Shown: positions 25,811 to 34,844, counted from the first letter of the stretch. The stretch is DNA of 64,000 nucleotides from Candidatus Bipolaricaulota bacterium (GCA_025060395.1 JANXCC010000001.1:186276-250275); one strand, 5' to 3'. Notes: generated by a model not told the origin, from the sequence alone. Translations and numbers: made by a program.

Positions 25811-27345
25811 TCGTAGAGTTTCTTTGGCCGAGCGCAAGCAAGCACCACATGCACCCCGCGCTCCCCAAGGCGCCGCTCCACCAGCGCCTTCAGCTCATCA
25901 CGAGAGACGTGCTCCATCTGCACTTCGTCTATCGCGTCGACCCCGCACGCTTCGACCAACGCCCGCACTCGCCCCAGCCCTGGCACCGGCTGCGCTCCAG
26001 GAGTCATCGCCGAAGCCCTATTGTACAGAATAATGACGAGCAGATTGTGCTTGTGTTCGACAGCATCCAAGAGCCCCGTGATCCCTGAATGAATAAATCC
26101 CGTGTCTCCGATGATCGCCACGCCCTTGCGCCCAACAAGACTCATGCCCACGGCTGTCGAAATCGACGTTCCTAACGCATACGCCGTGTCAATCACTTGT
26201 GGGGGGAAATACCCGTGCAAGATCGAGCAGCCTACATCGCCCGCAACTAGATACCCTTCAGGTAAGATCTCGTCTAAGACTTCATAGAGCAGCTCGAATC
26301 CCCCGCAGGGCAAGTCCAGGATGCCACCGCTTACTTGGGTGGGAATGTCGAGATAGAGCTCACCGCCGGCGCGCCCCCATGCCTCAGCTATGTGTTGAGC
26401 TTCGAGCTTCCCGATTCTGGGCAAGTGCCCTGTCAGCCGCCCAAAGACCTTCGTCTTTAATCCATGCCGCGCCACCAAGGCGTTCACGGACTCTTCGACG
26501 ATAGGCGCGATCTCCTCGATCACTAACACTCTTTCTAAATTCTTCAAAAAATTCACGAGCGCCCGCTCCGGCAAGGGATGCGCATACCCCAACGCAAAGT
26601 GATTCTTTTCTGTAACTAGCGTTGAGACGAAGCCGCAGGAGATGACCCCGCAGGCCATCACCCCTATCCCCTCCCCCAGTGCCCCAGCTGAGGTGAGGTC
26701 CTCCGGTACCCGATGCAGCGGCGAATCTTCAACCAGCTCGCACAGTTGAGGGTAGATCGTCTGATAGTAATATTTATAGCGATCCAAGATGAGATTCTTC
26801 CAGGCACGATCTCTATCAAAGCGCGCTTCAACAGTGAGAGGAATCTCACTAAGGCGCCCTTCGCCCTCCAGGAGACGCCCGGTCACCTGCAACATTACGG
26901 GGATGCCGAGCGTCCCTGACAGCTGCAATCCCTCGATAGCGGCATCGCTGACGTACTGCGGGCCCGGTGGCGTCAAGACGGGTATATTAGCAAGCTTGGC
27001 ATACCAGCGTGAATCTTGCTCGTTCTGGGACTTGGCTGCGCCGGGGTCGTCTCCAGCGATCAGTAAGAGCCCCGCGCCGATGCCATGCGTCACAGCAGTG
27101 ACCAAGGGATCAGCCAAGACGTTAACCCCGACTTGCTTGACGATGACCACGCTGGGCAAGCCCGCAACCGAAGCGCCCAACGCTTGGGCAAACGCGACTT
27201 TCTCTTCGGTGCTGATCTCGACGTTTAGTCCTTGCTTAGCGCACTCATCTAAGAGCGCTGTGCAGGGATCGCCGTAGACTCCAGTCACCAGCGCGACCTT
27301 GTTCTTTTTGAGTGTTTTTGCAAGCGCTTCACGTGCAGTCTTCAT
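25807..27345 (-). CDS. IorA-like thiamine-diphosphate 2-oxoacid:ferredoxin oxidoreductase subunit
   Basis: 512 aa resembling the alpha subunit of indolepyruvate ferredoxin oxidoreductase. An N-terminal pyrimidine-binding domain (ALVTGVYGDPCTALLDE, SVVIVKQVGVNVLADPL) precedes a C-terminal TPP domain with GDVGCSIL, GDTGFIHSGITGLLDAVEHK and IILYNRASAMTPGAQPVP. The usual C-terminal 2x4Fe-4S ferredoxin domain of IorA is missing, and no IorB partner is adjacent, so electron transfer must use another protein. AAGGAGG lies about 7 nt before ATG 27345; longer in-frame starts lie in the preceding gene. It follows the DUF2299 gene by 13 nt. Confidence 0.8.
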   Translation of the reverse strand: MKTAREALAKTLKKNKVALVTGVYGDPCTALLDECAKQGLNVEISTEEKVAFAQALGASVAGLPSVVIVKQVGVNVLADPLVTAVTHGIGAGLLLIAGDDPGAAKSQNEQDSRWYAKLANIPVLTPPGPQYVSDAAIEGLQLSGTLGIPVMLQVTGRLLEGEGRLSEIPLTVEARFDRDRAWKNLILDRYKYYYQTIYPQLCELVEDSPLHRVPEDLTSAGALGEGIGVMACGVISCGFVSTLVTEKNHFALGYAHPLPERALVNFLKNLERVLVIEEIAPIVEESVNALVARHGLKTKVFGRLTGHLPRIGKLEAQHIAEAWGRAGGELYLDIPTQVSGGILDLPCGGFELLYEVLDEILPEGYLVAGDVGCSILHGYFPPQVIDTAYALGTSISTAVGMSLVGRKGVAIIGDTGFIHSGITGLLDAVEHKHNLLVIILYNRASAMTPGAQPVPGLGRVRALVEACGVDAIDEVQMEHVSRDELKALVERRLGERGVHVVLACARPKKLYE

Positions 27346-27358
27346 AAGATTTCCTCCT

Positions 27359-27850
27359 TTAGCTCGCCGCTGGGCGAAAGCCAATCCCAAAATCGTTCCC
27401 CGACTTGTGCTGCCCTCCCAGCTCCCTCTGCAAGAGCCATTGAGACTGCAAGAACGCTTTGTAGACATTCTGAATGGCTGTGAAAAGCGCATGCTTCGTG
27501 AGCCCATCAGAGAAGATCTCTTGCTGAAGTACCAACTGTCTAAGAATCCCTTGGGGATGGATCATTCCAAAGCTGATGGGGAAGCGATTGAGCTCCATGC
27601 TCAGCTCGCGTAGAATTCTCTCGCGCTGTGGCTGAGTGAGCCTTTGAAAGAGCTGCTGCACGTCGTCGGCTATGTTGACACTCACTTCGACCAAGATTCG
27701 GTCTGGGCTGATCTTGGGATTAATAATACTGACGGTTGTGGGTTGGTTTTTCGGATGATTGGCTAACAGGACCCAATTGGCGTTGGGGTGCTCGACGTAG
27801 CGATTGAACTGCCCTTCCTCAACGAGCCAGCTCTCGATCTTCTCTCTCAT
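27359..27850 (-). CDS. DUF2299-like protein, unknown
   Basis: 163 aa, soluble, mixed alpha/beta. MREKIESWLVEEGQFNRYV at the N-terminus and the NPKISPDRILVEVSVNI and RLTQPQRERILRELSMELN segments resemble DUF2299, a small family without known function (recalled, not searched). A TATAAT box (27863-27858, minus strand) ends exactly 7 nt before the chosen ATG, so the mRNA is probably leaderless; an ATG three codons upstream lies within the -10 box. Co-directional with the IorA-like gene. Confidence 0.65.
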   Translation of the reverse strand: MREKIESWLVEEGQFNRYVEHPNANWVLLANHPKNQPTTVSIINPKISPDRILVEVSVNIADDVQQLFQRLTQPQRERILRELSMELNRFPISFGMIHPQGILRQLVLQQEIFSDGLTKHALFTAIQNVYKAFLQSQWLLQRELGGQHKSGNDFGIGFRPAAS

Positions 27851-27863
27851 AATTTGCATTATA

Positions 27864-28123
27864 GATCAAAGGAAGGAGAATTGCACGCGGCTATGCGAGG
27901 GTTGTCAGTCGTTCCGAGCAATCCCTCCTGCAGCAAGGCGGAGCCGTCAACACTAGTGGGTGCTGCCAGAGATATCCGCACAAGATCCCCAAGCGCCACG
28001 ATACACCTTCCCTCTCAGGACGCTGGCTCTACCGAGCAAGCGACTTCTCACGCCCAGAATGCTAAGAGCCAGAAGCCAACTCCTAATGGAAGCGCTGATG
28101 TATTCGGTTACGAAGCTCGGTGA
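27864..28123. other. Intergenic stretch without recognisable gene
   Basis: About 260 bp between the divergent DUF2299 promoter and the truncated surface-protein fragment. Open frames on the plus strand have non-protein-like composition, and no start with a ribosome-binding site was found. It may be decayed upstream sequence of the following pseudogene. Confidence 0.3.
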
Positions 28124-28768
28124 AGAACAAGGCACCATCGTGATCTAAGCTTCGCCCTAACAAGCCTCGTCTGCGAAGACCCAGATAACGGCAGCAGCGT
28201 CGACTTAGACACACGCACTGCTACTGTTGACCTTGACCCAGGCGAGACCGTTACGTGTACTTATACCAATACCAAGCAAAACCCCTTGATTGAAGCGTAC
28301 AAGCGAGACAGCTTGTTCAGAGACATCAATAGCAATGGGGAAGCCAACCCCGGAGATATCTTGCTCTACACCGTGACGATCACAAACGAAGGGAACGCAA
28401 CTGCTACAGGCGTCACCTATAGCGACACGGTAGACGCGAATACCAACCTAATTTGCAGTGGACCCGATGCGCCGACTACCTCGCAGGGGAGTATTCTGAA
28501 TTGCACCGCGGGCGCCGGAGGAAGCCTCCAGGTCAATCTCGGTGAGATCGCTCCGGGCGGCTCCGCCACTATCACCTACAAGGTCGAGATTAGGAGGGGC
28601 AACTTCACCCAAGTCATAAACCAAGGCGTGGTGAGAGGTACTAACTTCCCCAATGAAGTGACGGATGATCCCGATACTATCCCCGAGGATGATCTGACAA
28701 TCGTGCCGGTACAAGGGACCGTCGGCGGGGACCCGCCGATCTGGGGAGATATCATGGCCTTCTTGTAG
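28124..28768 (+). pseudogene. C-terminal fragment of a DUF11-type surface protein
   Basis: The open frame encodes [14 protein letters not shown]...[20 protein letters not shown], the end of a prealbumin-like fold domain, then a complete DUF11 repeat ([20 protein letters not shown], then [18 protein letters not shown]). Such domains occur as tandem repeats in large secreted adhesin-like proteins. Here the frame is preceded by a stop (28121-28123), has no start codon before TTG 28286 and no signal peptide, so the 5' part is gone. It ends at TAG with no obvious sorting signal. Confidence 0.62.
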
Positions 28769-28902
28769 CCTTGGGGGAAGAGCTGGGCACCGACTGGGTC
28801 TTCACCCTTGACCGTCGTGGGGTCTCGACCTATCGGCTCCATGATAGAAAGCCCTTTCAGATTCATCCCGTGAGCCTAGCCATACTTGATGCTGCAGATT
28901 GA
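28741..28902 (+). pseudogene. C-terminal remnant of a PIN-domain (VapC-like) toxin
   Basis: In a frame overlapping the end of the DUF11 fragment the sequence reads [20 protein letters not shown] then YRLHDRKPFQIHP. This matches the end of PIN nucleases (ALAERLGxxxVxTLDRRxFxxYR...F.xxP), including the last acidic residue. The catalytic N-terminal two thirds and any antitoxin are absent. It is followed by the promoter at 28914. Recognition is by eye. Confidence 0.45.
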
Positions 28903-28913
28903 CCATTAGTCGT

Positions 28914-28943
28914 TTGGTCTTCTTCGTCTCTCTCAAGTACAAT
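28914..28943 (+). promoter_or_regulatory. Promoter for the secreted hypothetical at 28968
   Basis: TTGGTC (28914-28919), 18-nt spacer, TACAAT (28938-28943); AAAGGAGAT and the ATG follow. Confidence 0.62.
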
Positions 28944-28967
28944 AGCGAACGAAAGGAGATGACTCCC

Positions 28968-29906
28968 ATGCGCGCCCGCATCGCGATGCTCAGTCTCTTG
29001 ATAGGTATTCTTTTTGGCCCGCTGACGCTCCTCGCCCAGCAACACGCCCAAGTCGTCTTCCCCGACGACGCGAAATTCTCCGAGCTCCAAAGCGCCTTCC
29101 AAGAGAAGACGAAGATCACGGGCTCTGCGTGGGCTGACGAATTCCAAAAGCGCCAGCCCTTCGGGCAAGTCCGCAGCAGCACTGGTGTTACGGGGATTCT
29201 GTTTACCGAAGCCTTTGCGCTCGTGGCTCTCGTCGCTGGCCAAGTCCCGTATATCGTCTATGGGACGATTGACATCCCCCAAGGGGCAAAACTCGCAGGA
29301 CGAGAGTTTTCCGGCAAGTACGGGATCGTCGTCATAGCCAATCCGTTTGTAGCTGCGCTCTTGGACATCGCAACGGGCACTATTGGGGTGTTCGTGATAC
29401 TTCCGGTGAGCGGCACGACCCCGCTCTTCCCGATCTTCCCCGTTATGCCGTTTTTAGGGCCTGTGGGGATCTTCCAGATTCTCTTTTCGCTGATTACTAT
29501 TCCGACGCCGGCGCCTCCAGCGCCACCGGCTCCACAAGTCCCGCAAGGGCCCGCGCCGACTTGCCCGCAAGATCTGCCTAACAAGAGCGAGATCAACGCA
29601 CCAATGAACGCGGTCGCCGTCATCGCGACGATCTCTGACACCGCAAAACTCTTCGAGATCGGCGTGGCGCCCCCAGCGCTCTTGACTGTGCAGTCGTTCA
29701 CCCAAGCGCTACAGTTCTCATATACGACGGCTCTCTATCGCCGAATCGGGATCATCATTGGGCCAGGAAGCCAGCAGATTCCCGTGACCCTAGATCTTCC
29801 GTTCGCGCTCTTTGTCACCGCGGGGCAGAAAGCCGCGTGCCTTGCAGCAACTCCGAAACTTATCAACAGCGTCCCCACGATCGTCGGGACGCTCAGCACA
29901 AATTAG
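28968..29906 (+). CDS. Exported protein of unknown function with proline-rich linker
   Basis: 312 aa. Signal peptide at residues 1-22 (MRARIAMLSLLIGILFGPLT, cleavage near LAQQ). The N-terminal part (to about 160) is rich in hydrophobic strands; a linker near 170-195 is rich in Pro and Ala (PTPAPPAPPAPQVPQGP); the C-terminal part contains two cysteines (one in PTCPQDL, one in KAACLAA) that could form a disulfide. No family recognised. AAAGGAGAT sits 9 nt before ATG 28968; an ATG at 28959 is within that site. It may form an operon with the lipoprotein gene 8 nt downstream. Confidence 0.7.
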   Translation: MRARIAMLSLLIGILFGPLTLLAQQHAQVVFPDDAKFSELQSAFQEKTKITGSAWADEFQKRQPFGQVRSSTGVTGILFTEAFALVALVAGQVPYIVYGTIDIPQGAKLAGREFSGKYGIVVIANPFVAALLDIATGTIGVFVILPVSGTTPLFPIFPVMPFLGPVGIFQILFSLITIPTPAPPAPPAPQVPQGPAPTCPQDLPNKSEINAPMNAVAVIATISDTAKLFEIGVAPPALLTVQSFTQALQFSYTTALYRRIGIIIGPGSQQIPVTLDLPFALFVTAGQKAACLAATPKLINSVPTIVGTLSTN

Positions 29907-29914
29907 AGGTGCCT

Positions 29915-30373
29915 ATGAGAAAGATGCTCTCTCTGCTTTGGCTTCTGGTAATTCTTGCTTCGTGCACCCTCTTGGACCAGCGCGATGACATGGCTAGACT
30001 CGCTGAGCACCGGCAGCGATGGCACTCCCACCACATCACAGATTATCGCTATAGATTGCAGATACTCTGCTTCTGTCCGCCAGAGATACGACAACCCGTG
30101 GTCATCGAGGTGCGTAACAACGTAACGGTCTCTATAACAGCTGTGGAGAGCGGAGCCACTGTAGACTTGGAACATTTCAAGAGTTTAGATACCATAGAAA
30201 AGCTGTTCGATCTCATCGAGGCAGCTATTGTCGGCAAAGCTGCTCGTGTAGAGGTCAGCTATGATCCGACGTGGGGAATTCCGACCCGCATCAGGATTGA
30301 CCATCTCAAGGATGCCGTAGATGACGAGGTTGAGTACACAGTGACCGAGTTCACGGTCCTCAGTAAGTCCTAG
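29915..30373 (+). CDS. DUF6174-like lipoprotein
   Basis: 152 aa. A lipoprotein signal peptide MRKMLSLLWLLVILASC ends at Cys17, the lipidation site. The mature domain contains YRYRLQILCFCPPEIRQPVV, which resembles DUF6174 with its FCFCP core, and DLIEAAIVGKAARVEVSYDP. The Cys pair CFC may bind metal or form a disulfide; function unknown. AGAGGTG lies about 4-5 nt before ATG. It is co-directional with the previous gene and is followed by the thioesterase 13 nt later. Confidence 0.75.
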   Translation: MRKMLSLLWLLVILASCTLLDQRDDMARLAEHRQRWHSHHITDYRYRLQILCFCPPEIRQPVVIEVRNNVTVSITAVESGATVDLEHFKSLDTIEKLFDLIEAAIVGKAARVEVSYDPTWGIPTRIRIDHLKDAVDDEVEYTVTEFTVLSKS

Positions 30374-30386
30374 GGGTGTTTAGGCT

Positions 30387-30863
30387 ATGCACACTAAGGC
30401 GTTTCAAGACTACTATCCCGACAATCTCAGCTATTGTTACGGCTGTGGCCGGCTCAACGAGCATGGCTTACACATTAAGAGCTACTGGGACGGCGACGAG
30501 ACGGTCTGTACGTTCACGCCCAAGCCCTATCACATGGCAATCCCTGGCTATGTCTACGGGGGGTTGATCGCGTCTTTGATTGATTGTCACAGCACGGGGA
30601 CAGCCTCCGCTGCCGCGTACAGAGCGCAAGGGCGCGAGATGGGCACCGAGCCCCCGTTACGCTTCGTCACGGCATCTCTGAAAGTCGACTATCTGCGTCC
30701 CACCCCCTTGGGCGTACCGCTAGAAGTGCGCGCACGAGTGAAAGAGATCAGCGGACGCAAAGTGATTGTTGAATCGCGACTGATCGCCAACGGCGAGGTC
30801 TGCGCCCGCGGGGAAGTCGTTGCGGTGCAGATGCCGGAACATATGCTGCGCTCATCCGGCTGA
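30387..30863 (+). CDS. PaaI-like hotdog-fold thioesterase
   Basis: 158 aa with an N-terminal cysteine motif CYGCGRLNEHGLHIKSYWDG and the hotdog helix GYVYGGLIASLIDCHSTGTA, followed by LRFVTASLKVDYLRPTPLG, the pattern of PaaI/4HBT acyl-CoA thioesterases. The likely catalytic acid is Asp in SLIDCHS. Substrate unknown; a short-chain or branched acyl-CoA is plausible given the nearby methylcitrate genes. Its 3' end overlaps prpB, on the opposite strand, by 12 nt. Confidence 0.82.
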   Translation: MHTKAFQDYYPDNLSYCYGCGRLNEHGLHIKSYWDGDETVCTFTPKPYHMAIPGYVYGGLIASLIDCHSTGTASAAAYRAQGREMGTEPPLRFVTASLKVDYLRPTPLGVPLEVRARVKEISGRKVIVESRLIANGEVCARGEVVAVQMPEHMLRSSG

Positions 30864-31739
30864 GACCGTGCGATCGAAGGCCTCGTAGGCGTCGTAGTGA
30901 ATGAGCTGGTAGAGCTCGGCTCGCGTCTGCATCTGATCGAGAAATTCCTGGCTGGAGCCGTGTTGCGCCAAATGCTCGTAGAAGCGTTCCATCGCCCGTG
31001 CTGCCACGCGCAACGCCGACACGGGGAAGAGCACCATCTCGTAGCCAAGCTCAAAGAGTTCAGAGGCCTTCAGAAGGGGTGTCTTCCCAAACTCCGTGAG
31101 GTTCGCCAGTAGTGGAGCCGTGAGCGCCTGCCGCACACGGCGAAACTCTTCAAGGCTCTCGAGGGCCTCCGGAAAGATCGCGTCGGCTCCTGCCTCAAGA
31201 TAGAGTGTGGCACGAGCGAGCACTCCCTCGAGTCCTTCGAGCGCCCGCGCGTCGGTGCGTGCTAAGACAAAGAGCTTGGGGAAGACGCGCTTGATCGCGC
31301 GGATCTTCTCAGCCATCGCTTTCGGGGGAATGAGTCGCTTGCCGGATAGATGCCCACAGCGCTTAGGCATCTCTTGGTCTTCTATCTGCACGGCGGCCAC
31401 GCCGGCCTTGGTGAGCTCACGTGCTGCCCGGACTACGTTGAGGACCTCGCCAAACCCCGTGTCGATATCCACAAGCACGGGCAACTTCGTCGCGTGCACT
31501 AGCAGCTCTGCGCGCCGAGCTACTTCTTCAAGAGTTAATACTCCCAGATCGGGAAGCCCAGAGCTGGCCGAGAGCGCTGCCCCAGAAAGATACAGCGCGG
31601 CGAACCCAGCGCGCCGGGCCAAGAGCCCTGCCAAGGGATCATGCGCCCCTGGGATAATCAGATGCCCCCGAGCGACCAGCTGCCGAAAGCGTTCCGAAAG
31701 CTCTGGTTGTGATGGCATTGGCTCTAGCATCCATGCCAT
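30852..31739 (-). CDS. prpB: Methylisocitrate lyase-like enzyme (ICL/PEP mutase family)
   Basis: 295-aa TIM-barrel enzyme that would split 2-methylisocitrate to pyruvate and succinate in the methylcitrate cycle. The catalytic loop motif KRCGH occurs in DQEMPKRCGHLSGKRLIP; LVDIDTGFGEVLNVVR carries the metal ligands and LARTDARALEGLEGVL follows. GGAGGGACG lies 6 nt before ATG. Last gene of the prpC-prpD-prpB operon. Other lyases in this family (for example dimethylmalate or oxaloacetate lyases) cannot be excluded, but the neighbours favour methylisocitrate. Confidence 0.86.
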   Translation of the reverse strand: MAWMLEPMPSQPELSERFRQLVARGHLIIPGAHDPLAGLLARRAGFAALYLSGAALSASSGLPDLGVLTLEEVARRAELLVHATKLPVLVDIDTGFGEVLNVVRAARELTKAGVAAVQIEDQEMPKRCGHLSGKRLIPPKAMAEKIRAIKRVFPKLFVLARTDARALEGLEGVLARATLYLEAGADAIFPEALESLEEFRRVRQALTAPLLANLTEFGKTPLLKASELFELGYEMVLFPVSALRVAARAMERFYEHLAQHGSSQEFLDQMQTRAELYQLIHYDAYEAFDRTVSAG

Positions 31740-31750
31740 GAGCGTCCCTC

Positions 31751-33172
31751 CTAGGGGGGGAAGGCAAGCTCTGCCAAGAAGCGATCGACAGCCATCTCCG
31801 TGAGTTTGGGATCTTCTGCGATGAGCTTGTACAAGCGCTCGACCCGCGGCTCGGGATAGACGTGCCCTAACGCAGCGCGAAACTTCTCCTTCAGCAACGG
31901 CACGGCCTCGGCACGTCGCCGCCGATGCCCTATCGGATACTCGATCGTGACACGCTCGCTTGCACTGCCGTCGCGGAAGAAGACTTGTACGCTATTCGCT
32001 ATAGAACGCTTGTCTGGATCAAGATACTCTCGACTGAACTGAGGGTTCTCGCGCACCTCCATGGTGGCGATTAAGCGAGCGATCCGGTGATCGTTCGCTA
32101 TGGGTTCAAGATAGTGCTCATAGGTCAGCGTGCCGTAGAGCAACGCTACGGCCGTCATGTACTGCAACGAATGATCACGATCGGCGGGATTGCGGAACGG
32201 TCCAGGCTTGTTGATGATGCGCATGGCCGACTCTTGAGTCTCAATGACGATGCGCTCGATCTGATCGAGACGATCTCTCACTACTGGATGGAGCGCGATC
32301 GCCGCTTCGACCGCGGTCTGGCCGTGAAACTCCGCAGGATACGAGACCTTGAAGAGCACGTTCTCCATGACGTAGCTTCCCAAGGGGCGTCCAAGGCGCA
32401 GCGGCTCCCCGCCAAGAATAACAGTTTCAAAGCCCCACGTTGGGGCACTGAGGGCTGTAGGGTATCCCGGCTCGCCCTGTACTGCCAGGAGAGCCAGGCG
32501 CACGGCTCGGCTTGTCGCATCGGCGGCGGCCCATGACTTGCGCGGCCCGGTATTAGGTGCATGGCGATAGACGCGCAGAGCTGCGCCGTCGATTACAGCG
32601 TTTGAGAGAGCACTGAGCACTTCGGCTCTTCCCCCTCCCAGGAGCCGCGCGGCGACCGCTGCCGAAGCGATCTTCACAAAGTGCACATGGTCAAAGCCTC
32701 GACGATTCAGGCTGTTCTCCAACGCAAGCACTCCTTGGATCTCGTAGGCTTGGATCGCTGCGGTGAGCACGTCCTGAACGCGATAGGGAGGCTCTCCCCA
32801 GCGGCGCCGCAACTGACTATGATAGTCGGCTACGGCTAAGATCGCCCCAAAGTTGTCCGACGGATGCCCCCACTCCCGCCCTAGCCACGTGTCGTTGTAG
32901 TCGAGCCAGCGAATTAAGGCCGTCGTCGCGAAGGCTCCCTGGATGGGATCGACGACGAAGCTCGTCCCCGGTACGCGCGCTCCTACTGACATATACGTTT
33001 CTGGGACGACCGGGCCGATAAGCTTGGTGCACTCCGGATATCCTAGCGCCAAGAATGCGCAGGCAAGGGCGTCCATTAGGGCCAGACGAGCTGTCTCGTA
33101 AGCCAGCTCGCTCTCGATCTTGCCCTCAACGACATAGTCGGCGATCTCTTCAAGTATGGGATCGTATCTCAT
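31751..33172 (-). CDS. prpD: 2-methylcitrate dehydratase, MmgE/PrpD family
   Basis: 473 aa. N-terminal helical MmgE/PrpD domain (RLALMDALACAFLALGYPEC, IRWLDYNDTWLGREWGHPSD) and C-terminal domain (VSYPAEFHGQTAVEAAI, YMTAVALLYGTLTYEHYL). It would dehydrate 2-methylcitrate without an iron-sulfur cluster. The start overlaps the end of prpC by 23 nt with GAGG upstream. It is followed after 11 nt by prpB. Confidence 0.88.
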   Translation of the reverse strand: MRYDPILEEIADYVVEGKIESELAYETARLALMDALACAFLALGYPECTKLIGPVVPETYMSVGARVPGTSFVVDPIQGAFATTALIRWLDYNDTWLGREWGHPSDNFGAILAVADYHSQLRRRWGEPPYRVQDVLTAAIQAYEIQGVLALENSLNRRGFDHVHFVKIASAAVAARLLGGGRAEVLSALSNAVIDGAALRVYRHAPNTGPRKSWAAADATSRAVRLALLAVQGEPGYPTALSAPTWGFETVILGGEPLRLGRPLGSYVMENVLFKVSYPAEFHGQTAVEAAIALHPVVRDRLDQIERIVIETQESAMRIINKPGPFRNPADRDHSLQYMTAVALLYGTLTYEHYLEPIANDHRIARLIATMEVRENPQFSREYLDPDKRSIANSVQVFFRDGSASERVTIEYPIGHRRRRAEAVPLLKEKFRAALGHVYPEPRVERLYKLIAEDPKLTEMAVDRFLAELAFPP

Positions 33173-34277
33173 AGTGGAGCCCTCGAGGTCCGAGGTATCG
33201 AGCTCGGGGTCGGTAGAGTCGGTTCTCCCGATGTTGCTCTATAATATGAGCGAGAAGCCCTGCCGAGCGTGCCGCAAAGAAGAGCGGCGTATAGAGCTCC
33301 GTGGGGATGCCAAGGGCATAGTAGACGGGGGCGGCGTAATAGTCTAAGTTGGGATAGAGGTTCTTTTCGGTGCGCATGAGCTGTTCGCCGCGCTCGCACA
33401 AGGCCACTAGATCGAGTTCTCCAGTGCCCTTGGCCTTCACGAGATCTGCCAGGACTTCTTTGAGCAGTTGCGCTCGAGGGTCCATGCGCCGCATGTAGAC
33501 GCGATGTCCAAAGCCCATAATACGCTCTTTGCGCGCCAGCCGCTCTCGAATGAGGCGTTCTAAGCCATCGGGCGTCTTAGCTTCGAGCAACATCGCGATG
33601 ACAGCCTCGTTGGCCCCGCCGTGGAGCGGCCCCTTGAGCGAAGCTACAGCAGCTGTCAAAGACCCATAGAGATCGGAGAGCGTCGAGGCCACCACCCGCG
33701 CCGCAAACGTCGAGTTGGGCAACTCGTGCTCGCTGTACGCGATGAGCGCCTGCTCGAACGCCCGCACCTCCTGAGGGGTCACAGCACGCGTTACGATCGC
33801 GCGCAAGAAGTTCTCGGCAAAGGACCAATCCGAACGAAACGTCACGGGCGCTCTGCCTGCAGCGACGTGGGCGAGATTGGCCACGATCTGAGCGATCTGC
33901 CCGATCAGGCGCGGTGCCTTGGCCTGCTCGCGCTCGGGGTCGGCCGTGCTGGCCTCGGGGTCGAAACCCGCTAGCGCAGAGAGCGCTGTGCGCAGCCGAT
34001 CCATAGCGTGCATCGCCGGCGACAACATCGCCAAGATCTTATAGACCGGCTCTGGCACGGAAGCTCGAATCATCTCCTGCTCGAGCTCATGGCGGCGCTG
34101 GGCGTCGGGCAAACGCTCGTCGATTAGCAGCCCTACAACATCAGCGTAGCAAGCAGAGCGAATCAGCTCTAATAAGCTGTACCCCCGTACAATGATCTCT
34201 TCGTGCTCGACGTCCAGATAGGAGATCTGCGTCTCTGCCGCGATCACGTCCTCCAGGCCGGGTTTATAGGCTTCCAT
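33150..34277 (-). CDS. prpC: Citrate / 2-methylcitrate synthase
   Basis: 375-aa short-type citrate synthase. The catalytic histidines sit in LKGPLHGGANEAVI and IMGFGHRVYMRRMDPRA; the acidic catalytic residue lies in the C-terminal NLDYYAAPVYYALGIP region. With prpD and prpB directly downstream it most likely condenses propionyl-CoA with oxaloacetate, although short synthases are often bifunctional with acetyl-CoA. ATG 34277 follows GGAGGGCGACGCT and overlaps the flavin-reductase stop by 1 nt. A longer in-frame start at 34316 lies in that gene. Confidence 0.9.
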   Translation of the reverse strand: MEAYKPGLEDVIAAETQISYLDVEHEEIIVRGYSLLELIRSACYADVVGLLIDERLPDAQRRHELEQEMIRASVPEPVYKILAMLSPAMHAMDRLRTALSALAGFDPEASTADPEREQAKAPRLIGQIAQIVANLAHVAAGRAPVTFRSDWSFAENFLRAIVTRAVTPQEVRAFEQALIAYSEHELPNSTFAARVVASTLSDLYGSLTAAVASLKGPLHGGANEAVIAMLLEAKTPDGLERLIRERLARKERIMGFGHRVYMRRMDPRAQLLKEVLADLVKAKGTGELDLVALCERGEQLMRTEKNLYPNLDYYAAPVYYALGIPTELYTPLFFAARSAGLLAHIIEQHRENRLYRPRARYLGPRGLHYEIRSHT

Positions 34278-34831
34278 CAGCGTCGCCCTCCTGCACCGGA
34301 GACCTGCCGGGTCCATTCGACTAAAGCGATCAAGAATTTGCGGAGACGTTCGCGCGTCTCTTCGTCTGTGAGTCTGGCGTGAGAGTCGAACTTCTGCTCT
34401 GCTTGAGCGATGTAGAGCTCGGGCCGCGGCAGCACTATCATCCCTAAGGCAGCGCAGACCTCGCGCAGATGGAGCTGGGCTCGCACAGTGCCGAAGCGCC
34501 CCACGCTCACTCCGAAGACCCCTGCAGGCTTACCGGCACATGGCTCGTTGGAGAGCTGCGAGATCCAGTCGAGAGCGTTCTTGAGTACGCCGGGGATCGA
34601 GTAGTTGTACTCTGGGGTTGCGATCAGCAGCGCATCGCTCGCAGCAATGCGCTCTCCTAGCACCTGCACCGTCTCGGGAATAGGGCGGATGTCTTCGTTG
34701 TACAAGGGAATGGGAGCGAGATCGAAGATCTCCAGCATCACACCCTGAGGGAGCAGCTCTTGAGCTGCTCGCAGCGCCGCAGTGTTGTACGAGCCCTTGC
34801 GCAAGCTTCCTGATATCCCTAGAATCTTCAT
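34277..34831 (-). CDS. NADPH-dependent FMN reductase (flavodoxin-like)
   Basis: 184 aa. Phosphate-binding loop [17 protein letters not shown] at the N-terminus, the family signature [20 protein letters not shown] near residue 77, and [20 protein letters not shown]. It would reduce FMN, quinones or metals with NAD(P)H. It heads the prp operon and is coupled to prpC. A TATAAT box (34844-34839, minus strand) ends 7 nt before the ATG, so the message is probably leaderless; the in-frame TTG at 34837 is unlikely. Confidence 0.86.
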   Translation of the reverse strand: MKILGISGSLRKGSYNTAALRAAQELLPQGVMLEIFDLAPIPLYNEDIRPIPETVQVLGERIAASDALLIATPEYNYSIPGVLKNALDWISQLSNEPCAGKPAGVFGVSVGRFGTVRAQLHLREVCAALGMIVLPRPELYIAQAEQKFDSHARLTDEETRERLRKFLIALVEWTRQVSGAGGRR

Positions 34832-34838
34832 GCTCAAG

Positions 34839-34844
34839 ATTATA
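34839..34844 (-). promoter_or_regulatory. -10 box of the flavin reductase/prp operon
   Basis: TATAAT on the minus strand, exactly 7 nt before the ATG. No good -35 match was found 17 nt upstream. It lies 18 nt from the divergent purE start. Confidence 0.5.
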
